Notes: generated by a model from the letters alone, not told the origin. A stretch of DNA of 64,000 nt from an uncultured Erysipelotrichaceae bacterium (GCA_934725085.1 CAKVAL010000005.1:17093-81092), one strand, 5' to 3'; positions 9,573-18,921 are shown, numbered from the stretch's first letter. Program-made: numbers and translations.

Positions 9573-10263
9573 TTCCTGCTAGTTTTTCTAATGCATCCTT
9601 GGCTGCATTCTTTTGAGCTTCCTTCTTACTACTACCAATACCAGTACCATATACTAGACCACCAATCTTAACGGCAATCTTGAATTCTGGCTTATTACTA
9701 GGTCCTTTAGCATAAACAAGCTCATAATTAATTGATTTTCTAGAATCAGCCTGTACATATTCTTGAAGCTTTGTCTTATAGTCAAAAGTTGTTTCATCAA
9801 TTTCCTTGACAAATTCCAACATTAAATAATCAAGAAGCTTATAAGTATTCTTAATATCAGTATCCAAATAAACAGCCCCAATAAAGGCCTCAAACATATC
9901 TGAAATAACTGAATCACGATCTCTACCGCCAGTCTTCTCTTCACCCTGACCAAGCTTTAAATATTTGTTTAATCCAAACTTGCGAACAACTTTTGCCAAA
10001 CCCTTTTCACATACAAGATTAGCTCTTCTTGTAGACATAATACCCTCTTTTAAAGGAGGATCAATGGCATAAAGTCTTTCTGCTGAATAAATTTGTAAAA
10101 CAGCATCTCCCATAAATTCTAATCTTTCGTTGTCATGGCACTTACCCTTATGTTCATTAACATAAGAAGAGTGAATAAAAGCTTGTTCAATTAACTTTGA
10201 ATCATTGTGTACGATTCCGATGTCATCTAAAAAATCAAAAATAGTCATACAAGTATTATACAT
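9565..10263 (-). CDS. rnc: ribonuclease III
   Basis: 232 aa. Endonuclease cutting double-stranded RNA in rRNA and mRNA processing. The catalytic signature NERLEFMGDAVL (about 45-56) and the second acidic cluster DMFEAFIGAVYLD (about 122-134) are intact, followed by a C-terminal dsRNA-binding domain (about 160-230) with the KKEAQKNAAKDALEKL helix. The ATG at 10263 overlaps the recG stop as TAATG, supporting this start; Met6 is an alternative. Unusually the partners are recG and polC rather than plsX-acpP. Confidence 0.95.
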   Translation of the reverse strand: MYNTCMTIFDFLDDIGIVHNDSKLIEQAFIHSSYVNEHKGKCHDNERLEFMGDAVLQIYSAERLYAIDPPLKEGIMSTRRANLVCEKGLAKVVRKFGLNKYLKLGQGEEKTGGRDRDSVISDMFEAFIGAVYLDTDIKNTYKLLDYLMLEFVKEIDETTFDYKTKLQEYVQADSRKSINYELVYAKGPSNKPEFKIAVKIGGLVYGTGIGSSKKEAQKNAAKDALEKLAGNE

Positions 10264-12245
10264 TAATCCCCTACTATTGAGCCCATCACTCTTAAAACAT
10301 CATCATAAAACAATTTATTTTCAACATTATCTAGATTATCCATAATTTCTTTAGCATCCTCTTTACTAGCCTCAATAAAGTTAGTATCACTAAACAAATT
10401 GCCCAAGATAAAAGTAGGCAAACCCGATTGTCTTGTACCCAAGATATCACCAGGCCCTCTTAACATTAAGTCTTGTTCACTTATTTTAAAACCATCATTA
10501 GTCTTAACTAAAACTTCTAGTCTTTTTAAAGTCTCGGGTTCATTACTATTAGTCAACAAGTAACAAGTTCCCTTATCGCTTCCTCTTTGTACCCTACCTC
10601 TTAATTGATGAATCTGACTTAAACCAAATCTATCAGCATCATAAATAACCATCACTGTCGCATTAGGCACATTGATACCTACTTCAATTACGGTAGTAGA
10701 AACTAAAACTTGAATCTTATTATCTCTAAACTCATCAAGTATTTCATCCTTCTCTTCACTTGTCTTCTTACCATGTAATAAGGCTACCTTATAAGGTTTA
10801 AAGACATCAATCAAACTTTCATATAAGCTATTTACATCCTTGCCCTTAAAACTATCACTAGCTTCAATACTAGAAGCAACAATATAAATCTGTTTGCCTA
10901 AGTCTAGTTGTCTTTTTAAATCATCGAGAATATCCACAATACTATTCTTCTTAATCAAATAAGTATCGCAACCCTTTCTACCACTTGGCATACTCATAAC
11001 TGAAGATATATCCATATTTCCATATAAAGAAGAAGCTAAAGTACGTGGTATTGGTGTAGCTGACATCATCAAAACATCAACATTTTCACCTTTTTCTTTT
11101 AAAACTCTTCGTTGTTTTACACCAAAACGATGTTGTTCATCAGTGATAACCAAGCCCAACTTATTAAACCCTACATCATCACTAAATAAGGCATGAGTTC
11201 CAATGACTACATCTATTTCACCATTAGCCAACATTTCTTTAATCTTCTTATTCTCATTACTACTTCCAACCAATAGCTCTACTCTTAGATCCTTAAACAT
11301 CTTCTTAAAAGACAAGTAATGTTGTTTCGCAAGTATTTCAGTAGGAGCCATCAAAGCACCCTGGTAGCCAGCTAAATAATTTGCATATAGTCCAATAAAA
11401 GCTACAATAGTCTTACCACTGCCTACCTCACCCTGTAATAGTCTATACATCGGTCTATCACTTCTTAAATCATTTAAGATAGCCTGGATACTACTTTTTT
11501 GATCAACTGTTAATGAATAGGGTAAATCCTTAATAAATGAATTTATCTTTTCTATATCAAACACCTTGGCATCCTTAAGCACCACCTTATCATCACCACT
11601 TAATATTCCTAAAGATAAATAAAAACGTAAGAATTCATCATACTTAAGACGTGCTAAGGCCTTCTTTAATTCATTTACACCACTTGGATTATGAATACTA
11701 TATAAGGCTTCATATAAATCAATTAAATGATGTTTATTTAATAAATGTTTAGGAACTAAATCATTAACTGTCTTTACCTTCTTAAAAGTATAGTTAACTA
11801 AATTCTTGACCTCATTTTGTTTAATGCCTTCTTTAATAGAATAAACAGGTGTAATACCTAAGATTTCATTTATATCCTTGGTATAAAAATTAGAAGCCGT
11901 TACCCTATTTTTACCCTCATACTTACCAACAATTGTCAATTTATGTTCATTATTAGTACTAACCCAAGGTCGATTAAAAATAGTTATTAATAATTCTTCT
12001 TCCTCATAAAGAACCCTAAAAGAAGTCTTAGACATCTTGCCCTTGAATCTAAAGGTTGTAGGTCTAGATATTAATTCAGCCTCAAAGACTACCCTCTCTC
12101 CCTCTTTAAAATCTGCATAATGAGTTAAATTAAATTCTTCATATTTAAAAGGATAATAATGCAAGATATCATTACTATCTTTTAAATCAAGACGCTTACA
12201 TATATTCATCCTCTTATCTGTTAATTTAAGTTCTTCTAAATCCAT
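10263..12245 (-). CDS. recG: ATP-dependent DNA helicase RecG
   Basis: 660 aa, slightly short for RecG. It remodels stalled replication forks and branched DNA. An N-terminal wedge/OB domain (about 55-150) precedes the helicase core: Walker A LLQGEVGSGKTIVA, DEXX-type box TDEQHRFG, motif III MSATPIPRTLA, motif V STTVIEVGINVPNA, motif VI QIHQLRGRVQRG. The C-terminal RecG segment GPGDILGTRQSGLP is present. No Shine-Dalgarno is visible; TAAAAT ends 6 nt before the ATG (see 12252-12257). Confidence 0.96.
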   Translation of the reverse strand: MDLEELKLTDKRMNICKRLDLKDSNDILHYYPFKYEEFNLTHYADFKEGERVVFEAELISRPTTFRFKGKMSKTSFRVLYEEEELLITIFNRPWVSTNNEHKLTIVGKYEGKNRVTASNFYTKDINEILGITPVYSIKEGIKQNEVKNLVNYTFKKVKTVNDLVPKHLLNKHHLIDLYEALYSIHNPSGVNELKKALARLKYDEFLRFYLSLGILSGDDKVVLKDAKVFDIEKINSFIKDLPYSLTVDQKSSIQAILNDLRSDRPMYRLLQGEVGSGKTIVAFIGLYANYLAGYQGALMAPTEILAKQHYLSFKKMFKDLRVELLVGSSNENKKIKEMLANGEIDVVIGTHALFSDDVGFNKLGLVITDEQHRFGVKQRRVLKEKGENVDVLMMSATPIPRTLASSLYGNMDISSVMSMPSGRKGCDTYLIKKNSIVDILDDLKRQLDLGKQIYIVASSIEASDSFKGKDVNSLYESLIDVFKPYKVALLHGKKTSEEKDEILDEFRDNKIQVLVSTTVIEVGINVPNATVMVIYDADRFGLSQIHQLRGRVQRGSDKGTCYLLTNSNEPETLKRLEVLVKTNDGFKISEQDLMLRGPGDILGTRQSGLPTFILGNLFSDTNFIEASKEDAKEIMDNLDNVENKLFYDDVLRVMGSIVGD

Positions 12246-12251
12246 ATCTTA

Positions 12252-12257
12252 ATTTTA
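12252..12257 (-). promoter_or_regulatory. -10 box of a probable leaderless recG promoter
   Basis: TAAAAT, then TAAGAT, then the recG ATG. A start site about 7 nt after the -10 would fall on the A of the ATG. Confidence 0.55.
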
Positions 12258-12269
12258 AACCAAAACCAT

Positions 12270-12298
12270 AAAAAAATGCCCTAGCAAGCTAGAACATT
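12270..12298 (-). terminator. terminator of tRNA-Leu
   Basis: On the minus strand AATGTTCTAGC pairs with GCTAGGGCATT (two G-U pairs) followed by six or more T. Confidence 0.8.
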
Positions 12299-12309
12299 AA
12301 TTTGTTAAA

Positions 12310-12391
12310 TGGTCCCCAAAGTGGGACTTGAACCCACACTGTTTCCAACACGATTTTGAGTCGTGCGCGTCTGCCATTCCGCCATTCGGGG
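12310..12391 (-). tRNA. tRNA-Leu (anticodon CAA)
   Basis: Acceptor CCCCGAA / TTTGGGG, discriminator A and encoded CCA (12310-12312). The anticodon stem CACGA / TCGTG encloses CTCAAAA, giving CAA. A long variable arm marks a type II (Leu) tRNA. Confidence 0.95.
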
Positions 12392-12412
12392 ATACCTAAA
12401 TATGATAACACA

Positions 12413-12925
12413 TTAATTTTGTTTTTTGACATCATAATAGATAAAAAGATGAATTAAAATTATCACACTAAGTAAAATAAGCTCATGAATACTATAAACC
12501 CTAAAAGAATCAAAGTAATAAATAGTATCAATAAATATCGTTATTCCTAATATCTTTAGACAATAATTAGATTTCTTTAAACTATACATACGATAATTGA
12601 TAATGTTGATATAAGTAACATATAGTATTAAACCTAAAGACATGTAGGCAAATACCTCATGCATATTAGAAAAGAAATCACCACTACCTTCTACATAGGG
12701 AAAAATAGAGGCAACAAGGGGTGCTAATAAACATAAGATACTTTTCTTCTTTAAGATAATAGAAGTCTTATATAAAGATAAACCTAAGACAATACTTAAA
12801 CCCATCACAAATAGATAACCATAAAAGTCACCACTCATCATTGAATAGTTATAAGTAAAAGGATCTTTTATAAAAGTAGCTACAAATAAATATATAAGAC
12901 TAATTAGATAAATAATCATAGGCAT
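12413..12925 (-). CDS. small integral membrane protein, unknown
   Basis: 170 aa with about five hydrophobic segments (near 1-20, 33-53, 62-80, 90-110, 126-165) and a basic C-terminal end (YYDVKKQN). I do not recognise the family. It overlaps the 3' end of the GNAT gene by 26 nt; using Met3 instead shortens this to 20 nt. It is therefore the last gene of the GNAT-pcrA-GNAT unit, with tRNA-Leu directly downstream. No function proposed. Confidence 0.65.
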   Translation of the reverse strand: MPMIIYLISLIYLFVATFIKDPFTYNYSMMSGDFYGYLFVMGLSIVLGLSLYKTSIILKKKSILCLLAPLVASIFPYVEGSGDFFSNMHEVFAYMSLGLILYVTYINIINYRMYSLKKSNYCLKILGITIFIDTIYYFDSFRVYSIHELILLSVIILIHLFIYYDVKKQN

Positions 12926-13394
12926 TTCTTAGGTTAAAACCACTTCTATTTAAGAAAATCTCTCCCCTATAAGTAAAACCATTATTATAAAGACACTTAA
13001 TCATACTCTTATTATCAGGATGAGTATCCACCCTTATATAATCATGATCCTTCTTTACATAATCGAAGATATATTTGGCAACACCCTTGCCCTTGTATTC
13101 ATTTCTTACCGCAAAACGATGGACTACTACATAATCCTTATTTGTTGACCATTCACCCTTATAAATAACATCATAAGTAGGTTCATAATTACCAACACAA
13201 AAGACTCCAATGATTAAATTATCTTCTTTTACTACATATAAAGAATCATGAGTAATATCATTTACAAGCACATCTTTATTAGGATAAGCATCTTGCCACT
13301 GGTCTATGCTTTGACTTTTTAGATAAGCCTTAGCTTGGTCTATTATCTCCATAATAGAATCCAAGTCTAAGACATTAGCTTTAGTTATAATCAT
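12900..13394 (-). CDS. GNAT-family N-acetyltransferase
   Basis: 164 aa using the ATG at 13394. An open frame continues 24 codons upstream, but those codons lie inside the end of pcrA; the 13394 ATG gives a 14-nt overlap (ATGATTATAACTAA) and has AGAAGAG upstream. Seen: VVHRFAVRNEYKGKGVAKYIFDYV (beta4 and the acetyl-CoA pyrophosphate loop in the form EYKGKGVA), then IRVDTHPDNKSMIKCLYNNGFTYRG (C-terminal beta-alpha of GNATs). Acetyl acceptor unknown. Confidence 0.88.
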   Translation of the reverse strand: MIITKANVLDLDSIMEIIDQAKAYLKSQSIDQWQDAYPNKDVLVNDITHDSLYVVKEDNLIIGVFCVGNYEPTYDVIYKGEWSTNKDYVVVHRFAVRNEYKGKGVAKYIFDYVKKDHDYIRVDTHPDNKSMIKCLYNNGFTYRGEIFLNRSGFNLRNAYDYLSN

Positions 13395-15534
13395 TAGCAC
13401 TCTTCTTTCTAATAGAAGGATGATCAGCCTTAATAGTTTTAGTACCATGAGGATAAGAAAAGGCAACAGTCACAAAATCACCATCACACTTAACCACAAC
13501 ACCCTCACCAAAGATCTTATGAATAACAACATCACTCTTACGATATCTCGACGGTCTTCTAGGTGCTTCTTTCTTAGGTTCAATAGAAGAAATCTTAGCA
13601 GTAAATGGTATATCAAAGACACTTTGTTGCTTAAGAACTGGCTTATCTAAATGCTCAATATACTTTTCATCAACTTCATTGACAAACCTACTAGTAGTCT
13701 TAGCACTATTGACAACATATGAGAAAGATGAAGTATCCGTTAAAGTCAACTTTTCCTTAGCTCTTGTATAAGCTACATAAGCAAGTCTTCTTTCTTCTTC
13801 AACACCCTTTTGTTCTAACATGGTACGCTCACTTGGGAAGATACCTTCTGATAAGCCAACCACAAAGACAACTTTAAACTCAAGGCCCTTGGATGCATGA
13901 ATAGTCATCAAACTAACCGAAGTTGAACCATCAGTATTAGCCTTATCAGTATATAAAGAAATCATAGAAAGATAATCAGCCAAAGTACTGCCAGGATAAG
14001 TTTCCTGATAATCCTTAATATCATCAATCAAAGACTTAACGTTTTCAATACGCTCTGTCTCATTCTCTTTCTCCAACATTGAACGATAACCAGATTGTTC
14101 AAAGACATCAGTTAATACTTCCTCTAATGGTTTACCATCTAAAGAAGATTTCCATCTTTCTACCATATCCACAAAAGACTCTAAAACACTTTGATTCTTT
14201 GCGAATAAGCCCTGTTTTACTACTTCATACATTGAAATATTATTTTCTTTCGCAAGTGAAAAGATAGTATCAATAGACTTTTGACCAATACCTCTTTTTG
14301 GTTGATTAATAACTCTTTGGAAAGCTAAATCATCACCAGTCACAATAAGTCTTAAGTAAGATAAGATATCTTTAACTTCCATTCTTTCATAGAATCTAAT
14401 ACCACCATAGATAACATAAGGAATTCTATTTTCAATAAAAACCTTTTCCACTTCTCTTGACAAGTAGTTAGAACGATATAAGATCGCAATATCATTATAT
14501 TCATAGCCCTGTTTCAACAAGCTTTGAATACAACTCACAATATAATAAGCCTCACTTGTTTCATCAGGTAAAGTCTTATGAACAATCTTATCGCCATCAC
14601 CATTCTCAGAGAACAAGTCCTTAGGAACACGTGACTTATTATATTTAATAAGAGAGTTAGCTCCTTCTAGGATATTGTTAGTAGAACGATAATTTTGATT
14701 CAAAATAATCGTCTTAGTATTCTTAAAATCCTTATCAAAATTCACAATGATATTAACATCAGCACCACGCCAAGTATAAATAGTCTGGTCTGGATCACCT
14801 ACCACATAAACATTGTCATGGGTTGAAGATAATAATTTAATTAATTCATATTGAGTCTTATCGATGTCCTGGAACTCATCAACATGAATATAAATAAACT
14901 TAGATGACCATTTCTTTAAGATATCCTTATGTAACTTAAATAATCTAACTGTAAAAAGAATCAAATCATCAAAATCTAGGGCATACAATGACTTTAATCG
15001 CTCATCATAATACTTATAGACATTAACCTTATCAACTAGCTTCTTCTCACCATAGGCTTGATCCATCGCCTTTTCATAAGATAATTCTTCATACTTACAA
15101 TTCGCAATATAATCAAGGGCACTACCATAAGATAAGTCCTTCTTATCGATATTAAATTCCTTATAAGCCTCTTTCAAAATAGTCTTTTGGTCATCCGCGT
15201 CTACAATAGTAAAATTCTTAGGATAGCCAAAAACACCAATTTCTTCTTTTAAAATACGCACACATAAAGAGTGAATTGTTGAAATAAAAGCACCATCTCC
15301 AGCCTCACCCAACATTTCACTGATTCTATTTTTCATTTCATTGGCAGCCTTATTAGTAAAGGTAATCGCCAAAACATTCTTAGGATTAATATGTTTTTGT
15401 TCAATCAAATAAGCGATACGCATTGTCAAAACACGTGTCTTACCACTTCCTGCACCTGCAATAATTCTTAGATGCTTAGACTCATCAATTACTGCCTCTT
15501 TTTGTTTATCATTTAAACTAGAATAACTAACCAC
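13381..15534 (-). CDS. pcrA: ATP-dependent DNA helicase PcrA/UvrD
   Basis: 717 aa if started at the GTG at 15534, which has GGGAG upstream and overlaps the previous gene by 8 nt (GTGGTTAG); a TTG at 15567 would add 11 residues with no visible ribosome site. 3'-5' SF1A helicase for excision repair and for clearing recombination intermediates and stalled RNA polymerase. Motifs: IIAGAGSGKTRVL (Walker A), HVDEFQDID (motif II), VGDPDQTIYTWRGAD (III), LNQNYRS (IV), TIHASKGLEFKVVFVVG (V), EERRLAYVAYTRAK (VI). The C-terminal Tudor-like domain (VIHKIFGEGVV) is present. Confidence 0.95.
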   Translation of the reverse strand: MVSYSSLNDKQKEAVIDESKHLRIIAGAGSGKTRVLTMRIAYLIEQKHINPKNVLAITFTNKAANEMKNRISEMLGEAGDGAFISTIHSLCVRILKEEIGVFGYPKNFTIVDADDQKTILKEAYKEFNIDKKDLSYGSALDYIANCKYEELSYEKAMDQAYGEKKLVDKVNVYKYYDERLKSLYALDFDDLILFTVRLFKLHKDILKKWSSKFIYIHVDEFQDIDKTQYELIKLLSSTHDNVYVVGDPDQTIYTWRGADVNIIVNFDKDFKNTKTIILNQNYRSTNNILEGANSLIKYNKSRVPKDLFSENGDGDKIVHKTLPDETSEAYYIVSCIQSLLKQGYEYNDIAILYRSNYLSREVEKVFIENRIPYVIYGGIRFYERMEVKDILSYLRLIVTGDDLAFQRVINQPKRGIGQKSIDTIFSLAKENNISMYEVVKQGLFAKNQSVLESFVDMVERWKSSLDGKPLEEVLTDVFEQSGYRSMLEKENETERIENVKSLIDDIKDYQETYPGSTLADYLSMISLYTDKANTDGSTSVSLMTIHASKGLEFKVVFVVGLSEGIFPSERTMLEQKGVEEERRLAYVAYTRAKEKLTLTDTSSFSYVVNSAKTTSRFVNEVDEKYIEHLDKPVLKQQSVFDIPFTAKISSIEPKKEAPRRPSRYRKSDVVIHKIFGEGVVVKCDGDFVTVAFSYPHGTKTIKADHPSIRKKSANDYN

Positions 15535-16294
15535 AGATTGTAAATTCTCCCACTTTCTTATATCCAATTTTCATATAGACACTTGCCGCATCTGGATTGT
15601 TATAGAATAGACAAGGCATCTTATTTTCCTTTAATAAATCATCACTTAACTTAGCTACAAGCTTTGAGGCATAACCCTTTTTACGCTCACTTTCAATTGT
15701 TCCAACACTAACAATCATTGCCAAACCTTTACATTCAGCGGTACTTGCACCAATACTTACGATATTTCCATCTTTATAAAGGGCATAATATCTAGCACTC
15801 TTAGGATGTTCTAAATTATTCTTAATATCTTCAAACTTTAGATGATCACCAAAGATAGATGTTTGAACTAAATGATAAGCTTTCGCATCATCTAATCCAA
15901 TTCTTCTAATATCTTCATCATTATTTAAAAACTTCTCATTAACATGTTCAATACTTGCGAAATAGCATGGTTTTCTTACATAAGTATCAGGAAAGTTAAC
16001 CTTAGATAAGACGCTTGTCTTACCATTGAAGTTCATATGACCATATTCATTAATCAATTTACTTACAAAGTCATTATCAACTTCATTACTATTCGATGAA
16101 ATAACCATATTACTCAAATACTTTAGATAGATAGTCTTAATACCCTTATCATCCTCATCTACCCATACATCCATGGTTTCACTATCAACCCCAAAGTTTA
16201 AAATATCGCCAATGGCGAACAAATTCATTACCTTATCTAGATATAAATAATCTAATAATTTTCTTGTGTCTTCATTAATACATTTTTTAATCAT
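15527..16294 (-). CDS. GNAT-family acetyltransferase, two-domain
   Basis: 255 aa from the ATG at 16294. The C-terminal half (about 125-255) is a GNAT domain: SARYYALYKDGNIVSIGASTAE, MIVSVGTIESERKKGYASKLVAKLSDDLL (acetyl-CoA loop ERKKGYAS), then the FYNNPDAASVYMKIGYKKVGEF ending. The N-terminal half is a degenerate domain, as in FR47-like double GNATs. First gene of the operon leading into pcrA. Its ATG has no Shine-Dalgarno; TATAAT ends 7 nt upstream. Acceptor unknown. Confidence 0.8.
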   Translation of the reverse strand: MIKKCINEDTRKLLDYLYLDKVMNLFAIGDILNFGVDSETMDVWVDEDDKGIKTIYLKYLSNMVISSNSNEVDNDFVSKLINEYGHMNFNGKTSVLSKVNFPDTYVRKPCYFASIEHVNEKFLNNDEDIRRIGLDDAKAYHLVQTSIFGDHLKFEDIKNNLEHPKSARYYALYKDGNIVSIGASTAECKGLAMIVSVGTIESERKKGYASKLVAKLSDDLLKENKMPCLFYNNPDAASVYMKIGYKKVGEFTICG

Positions 16295-16301
16295 GCTCAA
16301 T

Positions 16302-16307
16302 ATTATA
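16302..16307 (-). promoter_or_regulatory. -10 box, probable leaderless promoter of the GNAT-pcrA operon
   Basis: TATAAT, 7 nt, then ATG at 16294. It is back-to-back with the plus-strand promoter at 16337-16342. Confidence 0.6.
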
Positions 16308-16336
16308 CAACAGTTTTATTTATTAAATTCTTGTTA

Positions 16337-16342
16337 TAAAAT
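16337..16342 (+). promoter_or_regulatory. -10 box, probable leaderless promoter of the methyltransferase gene
   Basis: TAAAAT, then TGTCTT, then ATG at 16349. No ribosome-binding site is possible in the remaining leader. Confidence 0.6.
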
Positions 16343-16348
16343 TGTCTT

Positions 16349-17215
16349 ATGTTATACAGTGAAAATATTAAAGACTATTATCTTTTAGATGCAGGTGACT
16401 GTGAAAAACTAGAAGTTTGGGGTCCCTACATTTTAAGAAGACCAGATCCAATGGCTATCTGGAAGAAACAAAAACCTGAGCTTTGGGATAAAGCTGACGC
16501 TATCTACCACCGTTCTAAGACTGGTGGTGGTTATTGGGAATTTAAGAAGAAACTACCTGAAAAATGGCATATTCATTATAAAAATTTGACTTTTAAAGTA
16601 TCGCCAACCAATTTTAAGCACACTGGAATCTTTCCAGAACAAGCTGCCAATTGGGACTTTATTTACGATAAGTTAAAGGATAGACCTGATGCTAAGGTGT
16701 TAAACCTTTTCGCCTACTCTGGAGCTGCCACAACCGTTGCGGCAAGTGCAGGTATTAGTGAAGTAGTCCATGTCGATGCATCTAAGGGCATGGTTGAATG
16801 GGCTAAAGAAAACAGAGACCTATCAAACTTACAAAATGCATGCATCAGATATATCGTTGAAGATTGTCTAAAGTTCATGAAAAGAGAAGTTAGAAGAGGA
16901 AGAAAATATGATGGTATTATTATGGACCCACCTTCTTATGGTAGAGGACCTAATAATGAAATCTTCAAGTTTGAGGAACAAATTGGACCTTTAATCGAAG
17001 AAGCTGCCAAATTATTGAGTGATGACCCACTATTCCTTATCGTTAATACTTATACAACAGGCTATTCTTGTACAACTATTGAAAATGTTATTAGAGGATA
17101 TTTACCGGGCTCGAATCCACCGGGCACGAATCCTCATGGGGAAGAAATAGGCGTCAAGATGAAAGACATCGACTTCTTCTTACCATGTGGCTTTACAACA
17201 AGGTGGACAAAATGA
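16349..17215 (+). CDS. class I SAM-dependent rRNA methyltransferase (RlmI/COG1092-like)
   Basis: 288 aa. A Rossmann methyltransferase: VLNLFAYSGAATTVAA is motif I (about 120-135), VHVDASKGMVEWAKEN motif II, IIMDPPSYGRG motif IV (about 191-201). The MDPPSYGRG form and C-terminal FLPCGFTTRW match RlmI-like enzymes that methylate cytosine-C5 of 23S rRNA; the N-terminal PUA domain of RlmI is missing, so the target is uncertain. Residues 253-262 (PGSNPPGTNP) are encoded by two copies of the dispersed GGGCACGAATC repeat and look like an insertion in a loop. Confidence 0.85.
   Translation: MLYSENIKDYYLLDAGDCEKLEVWGPYILRRPDPMAIWKKQKPELWDKADAIYHRSKTGGGYWEFKKKLPEKWHIHYKNLTFKVSPTNFKHTGIFPEQAANWDFIYDKLKDRPDAKVLNLFAYSGAATTVAASAGISEVVHVDASKGMVEWAKENRDLSNLQNACIRYIVEDCLKFMKREVRRGRKYDGIIMDPPSYGRGPNNEIFKFEEQIGPLIEEAAKLLSDDPLFLIVNTYTTGYSCTTIENVIRGYLPGSNPPGTNPHGEEIGVKMKDIDFFLPCGFTTRWTK
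17107..17132 (+). repeat. dispersed GGGCACGAATC-type repeat, two copies in the methyltransferase gene
   Basis: GGGCTCGAATC at 17107-17117 and GGGCACGAATC at 17122-17132, 15-nt period, read in the frame GGC-ACG-AAT. Confidence 0.8.
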
Positions 17216-17868
17216 ATTTAAAGGTAATCTATGAAGACAATCATTTGTTGGTAGTAGATAAGCCAATAAATGTACCCATGCAACTAGATAGTTCTAATGA
17301 TTTAGATCTACTTACAATGTGCAAAGATTATTTAAAAGAAAAATACAACAAACCAGGTAATGTCTATTGTGCCCTGTTACATAGACTAGATAGACCAGTA
17401 AGTGGCGTTTGTGTCTTTGCGAAAACTAGCAAAGCTGCCTCAAGATTATCTAGCGATATTCAAGCTCATAAGTTTAAGAAAGAATATCTAGCAGTAGTCT
17501 ATGATAATGGTCTAGATGATAAAGGTATTTTTGAAGACATGCTCTTAAAAGATGAAAAAACCAATATGGTTAGGGTTGATAAAAGAGGTAAGGACGCTAA
17601 ATTAGATTATGAAGTTCTAAAAAGAAAAGATAATTTAGCCTTAGTAAAAATCAATCTACATACTGGTAGATCTCATCAAATAAGAGTTCAATTCTCAAGT
17701 CGTAATCACCCACTATGGGGAGATCAGCGTTACAACAAGGATGCCAAAGTAGGACAACAAATCGCCCTACATTCATATAGATTAACGATTACTCATCCTG
17801 TAACGAAAGAAAAGATGACTTTTGTGTGTGATACCGATAGAGTTCCCTTTAAGGAGGTTAAACAATGA
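17212..17868 (+). CDS. RluA-family pseudouridine synthase
   Basis: 218 aa from the ATG at 17212, which overlaps the methyltransferase stop as ATGA. Catalytic motif LLHRLDRPVSGVCVFAK (the HRLD Asp is the nucleophile) lies near residues 56-72; the second RluA motif VKINLHTGRSHQIRVQFSS and the C-terminal GDQRYNKD / IALHSYRLTITHPV are present. No N-terminal S4 domain. It isomerises uridine to pseudouridine in rRNA or tRNA; which site cannot be told. Coupled with an rRNA methyltransferase, so probably part of ribosome maturation. Confidence 0.9.
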   Translation: MNLKVIYEDNHLLVVDKPINVPMQLDSSNDLDLLTMCKDYLKEKYNKPGNVYCALLHRLDRPVSGVCVFAKTSKAASRLSSDIQAHKFKKEYLAVVYDNGLDDKGIFEDMLLKDEKTNMVRVDKRGKDAKLDYEVLKRKDNLALVKINLHTGRSHQIRVQFSSRNHPLWGDQRYNKDAKVGQQIALHSYRLTITHPVTKEKMTFVCDTDRVPFKEVKQ

Positions 17869-18920
17869 CGGTGAAGAAAAAGAAAAGAAGATTAAACGGA
17901 CGTTTCATTGCCCTAGTATGTGTTGTGTTATTGATAGGACTATCTATCTACAAGATTCCTCATTTCATCAATACCAACAAACTAGAAGCACTAGGCTATG
18001 ATGATACCGCAATCAGTGCTATTTATAAAAAAGGTCTACGTAAAGATATCTTAAAGAATGAATATTATAGTGATTATCTAAATAGTGAAGTTTCCAAGGA
18101 TTCATTTAATAAGAAGTATCTAAGACTATATACAATGTGTGATTATCTAGATGAATCTTATTTCGAATTATATGAATCTTTAAAGGAAAAGAAAGAATAC
18201 ACTGATGAAGAATTAGAATTATTGTTCGCTAACTTAAAAGACTATGATTTAAAACCATTATTCGTCTTTGAAAAACTAGATTCAATTGAAGATTATATTG
18301 ATGACTGTCTAAGACATGAGAACTCAGAAAATAGTTTCACAGTAAGTGGTGATTATCTAAAACCATATGAGAATGTAATTAATGTAAGTGATCCTGAAAG
18401 TATTGAAACTTATGTTTCTACTAAATCTTATATTGGTGAATATGAACCAGTTAAGAGAGTAGAAATCAATTCACTTCATGCAGTACCTGGCGTGGAACTT
18501 GAATCAAGAGCCTTATTAGCTTATACCGAAATGTGTGAAGCAATCAGAAAAGAAGATTTAAGTATGGCCATCTATGCATATCAAGGCTATATCTCTTATG
18601 AAAAACAGAAACAACTTCATATCGACGATGATGTAAATTTCGAAGCAGGTTATAGTGATATGCAGACAGGCTTAGCTGTTTATGTCCTAGCTAGCGAAAA
18701 CCCTAAGGCTAGTGCCTTCAAGGATTGTAAAGTATATGCATGGCTACAACAACATGCCCATGAATATGGCTTCATTCAAAGATTCCCAGAAGGAAAATCA
18801 GCCTTCACAGCCCATAGCGAAGTACCTAATATGTATCGTTATGTTGGTGTTGATTTAGCTACTAAGATCTATGAAAGTGGCTTAAGCTTTGATGAATATT
18901 ACTTCAACTATATGAAATAA
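17865..18920 (+). CDS. VanY/M15-like membrane-anchored protein with lost zinc site
   Basis: 351 aa. A basic N-terminus and one membrane segment (about 14-34) anchor a C-terminal domain outside the cell. Residues 238-345 follow the fold of D-alanyl-D-alanine carboxypeptidases of family M15B: YQGYISYEKQ, MQTGLAVYVLA, YAWLQQHAHEYGFIQRFPEGK, YRYVG, then the L-S-F-D-E-Y ending. The catalytic positions are changed: the usual HxxHQTGLAVD is YSDMQTGLAVYV (263-274) and the usual EPWH before RYVG is VPNM (320-323). No zinc ligand or general base remains, so peptidase activity is unlikely. Starts 4 nt inside the preceding gene. Confidence 0.8.
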   Translation: MTVKKKKRRLNGRFIALVCVVLLIGLSIYKIPHFINTNKLEALGYDDTAISAIYKKGLRKDILKNEYYSDYLNSEVSKDSFNKKYLRLYTMCDYLDESYFELYESLKEKKEYTDEELELLFANLKDYDLKPLFVFEKLDSIEDYIDDCLRHENSENSFTVSGDYLKPYENVINVSDPESIETYVSTKSYIGEYEPVKRVEINSLHAVPGVELESRALLAYTEMCEAIRKEDLSMAIYAYQGYISYEKQKQLHIDDDVNFEAGYSDMQTGLAVYVLASENPKASAFKDCKVYAWLQQHAHEYGFIQRFPEGKSAFTAHSEVPNMYRYVGVDLATKIYESGLSFDEYYFNYMK

Positions 18921-18921
18921 G

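Noticed and set aside
13395..13466. 24-codon extension of the GNAT gene at 12900
   Set aside because: The codons are inside pcrA, are hydrophobic and unlike GNAT N-termini, and a coupled ATG exists at 13394.
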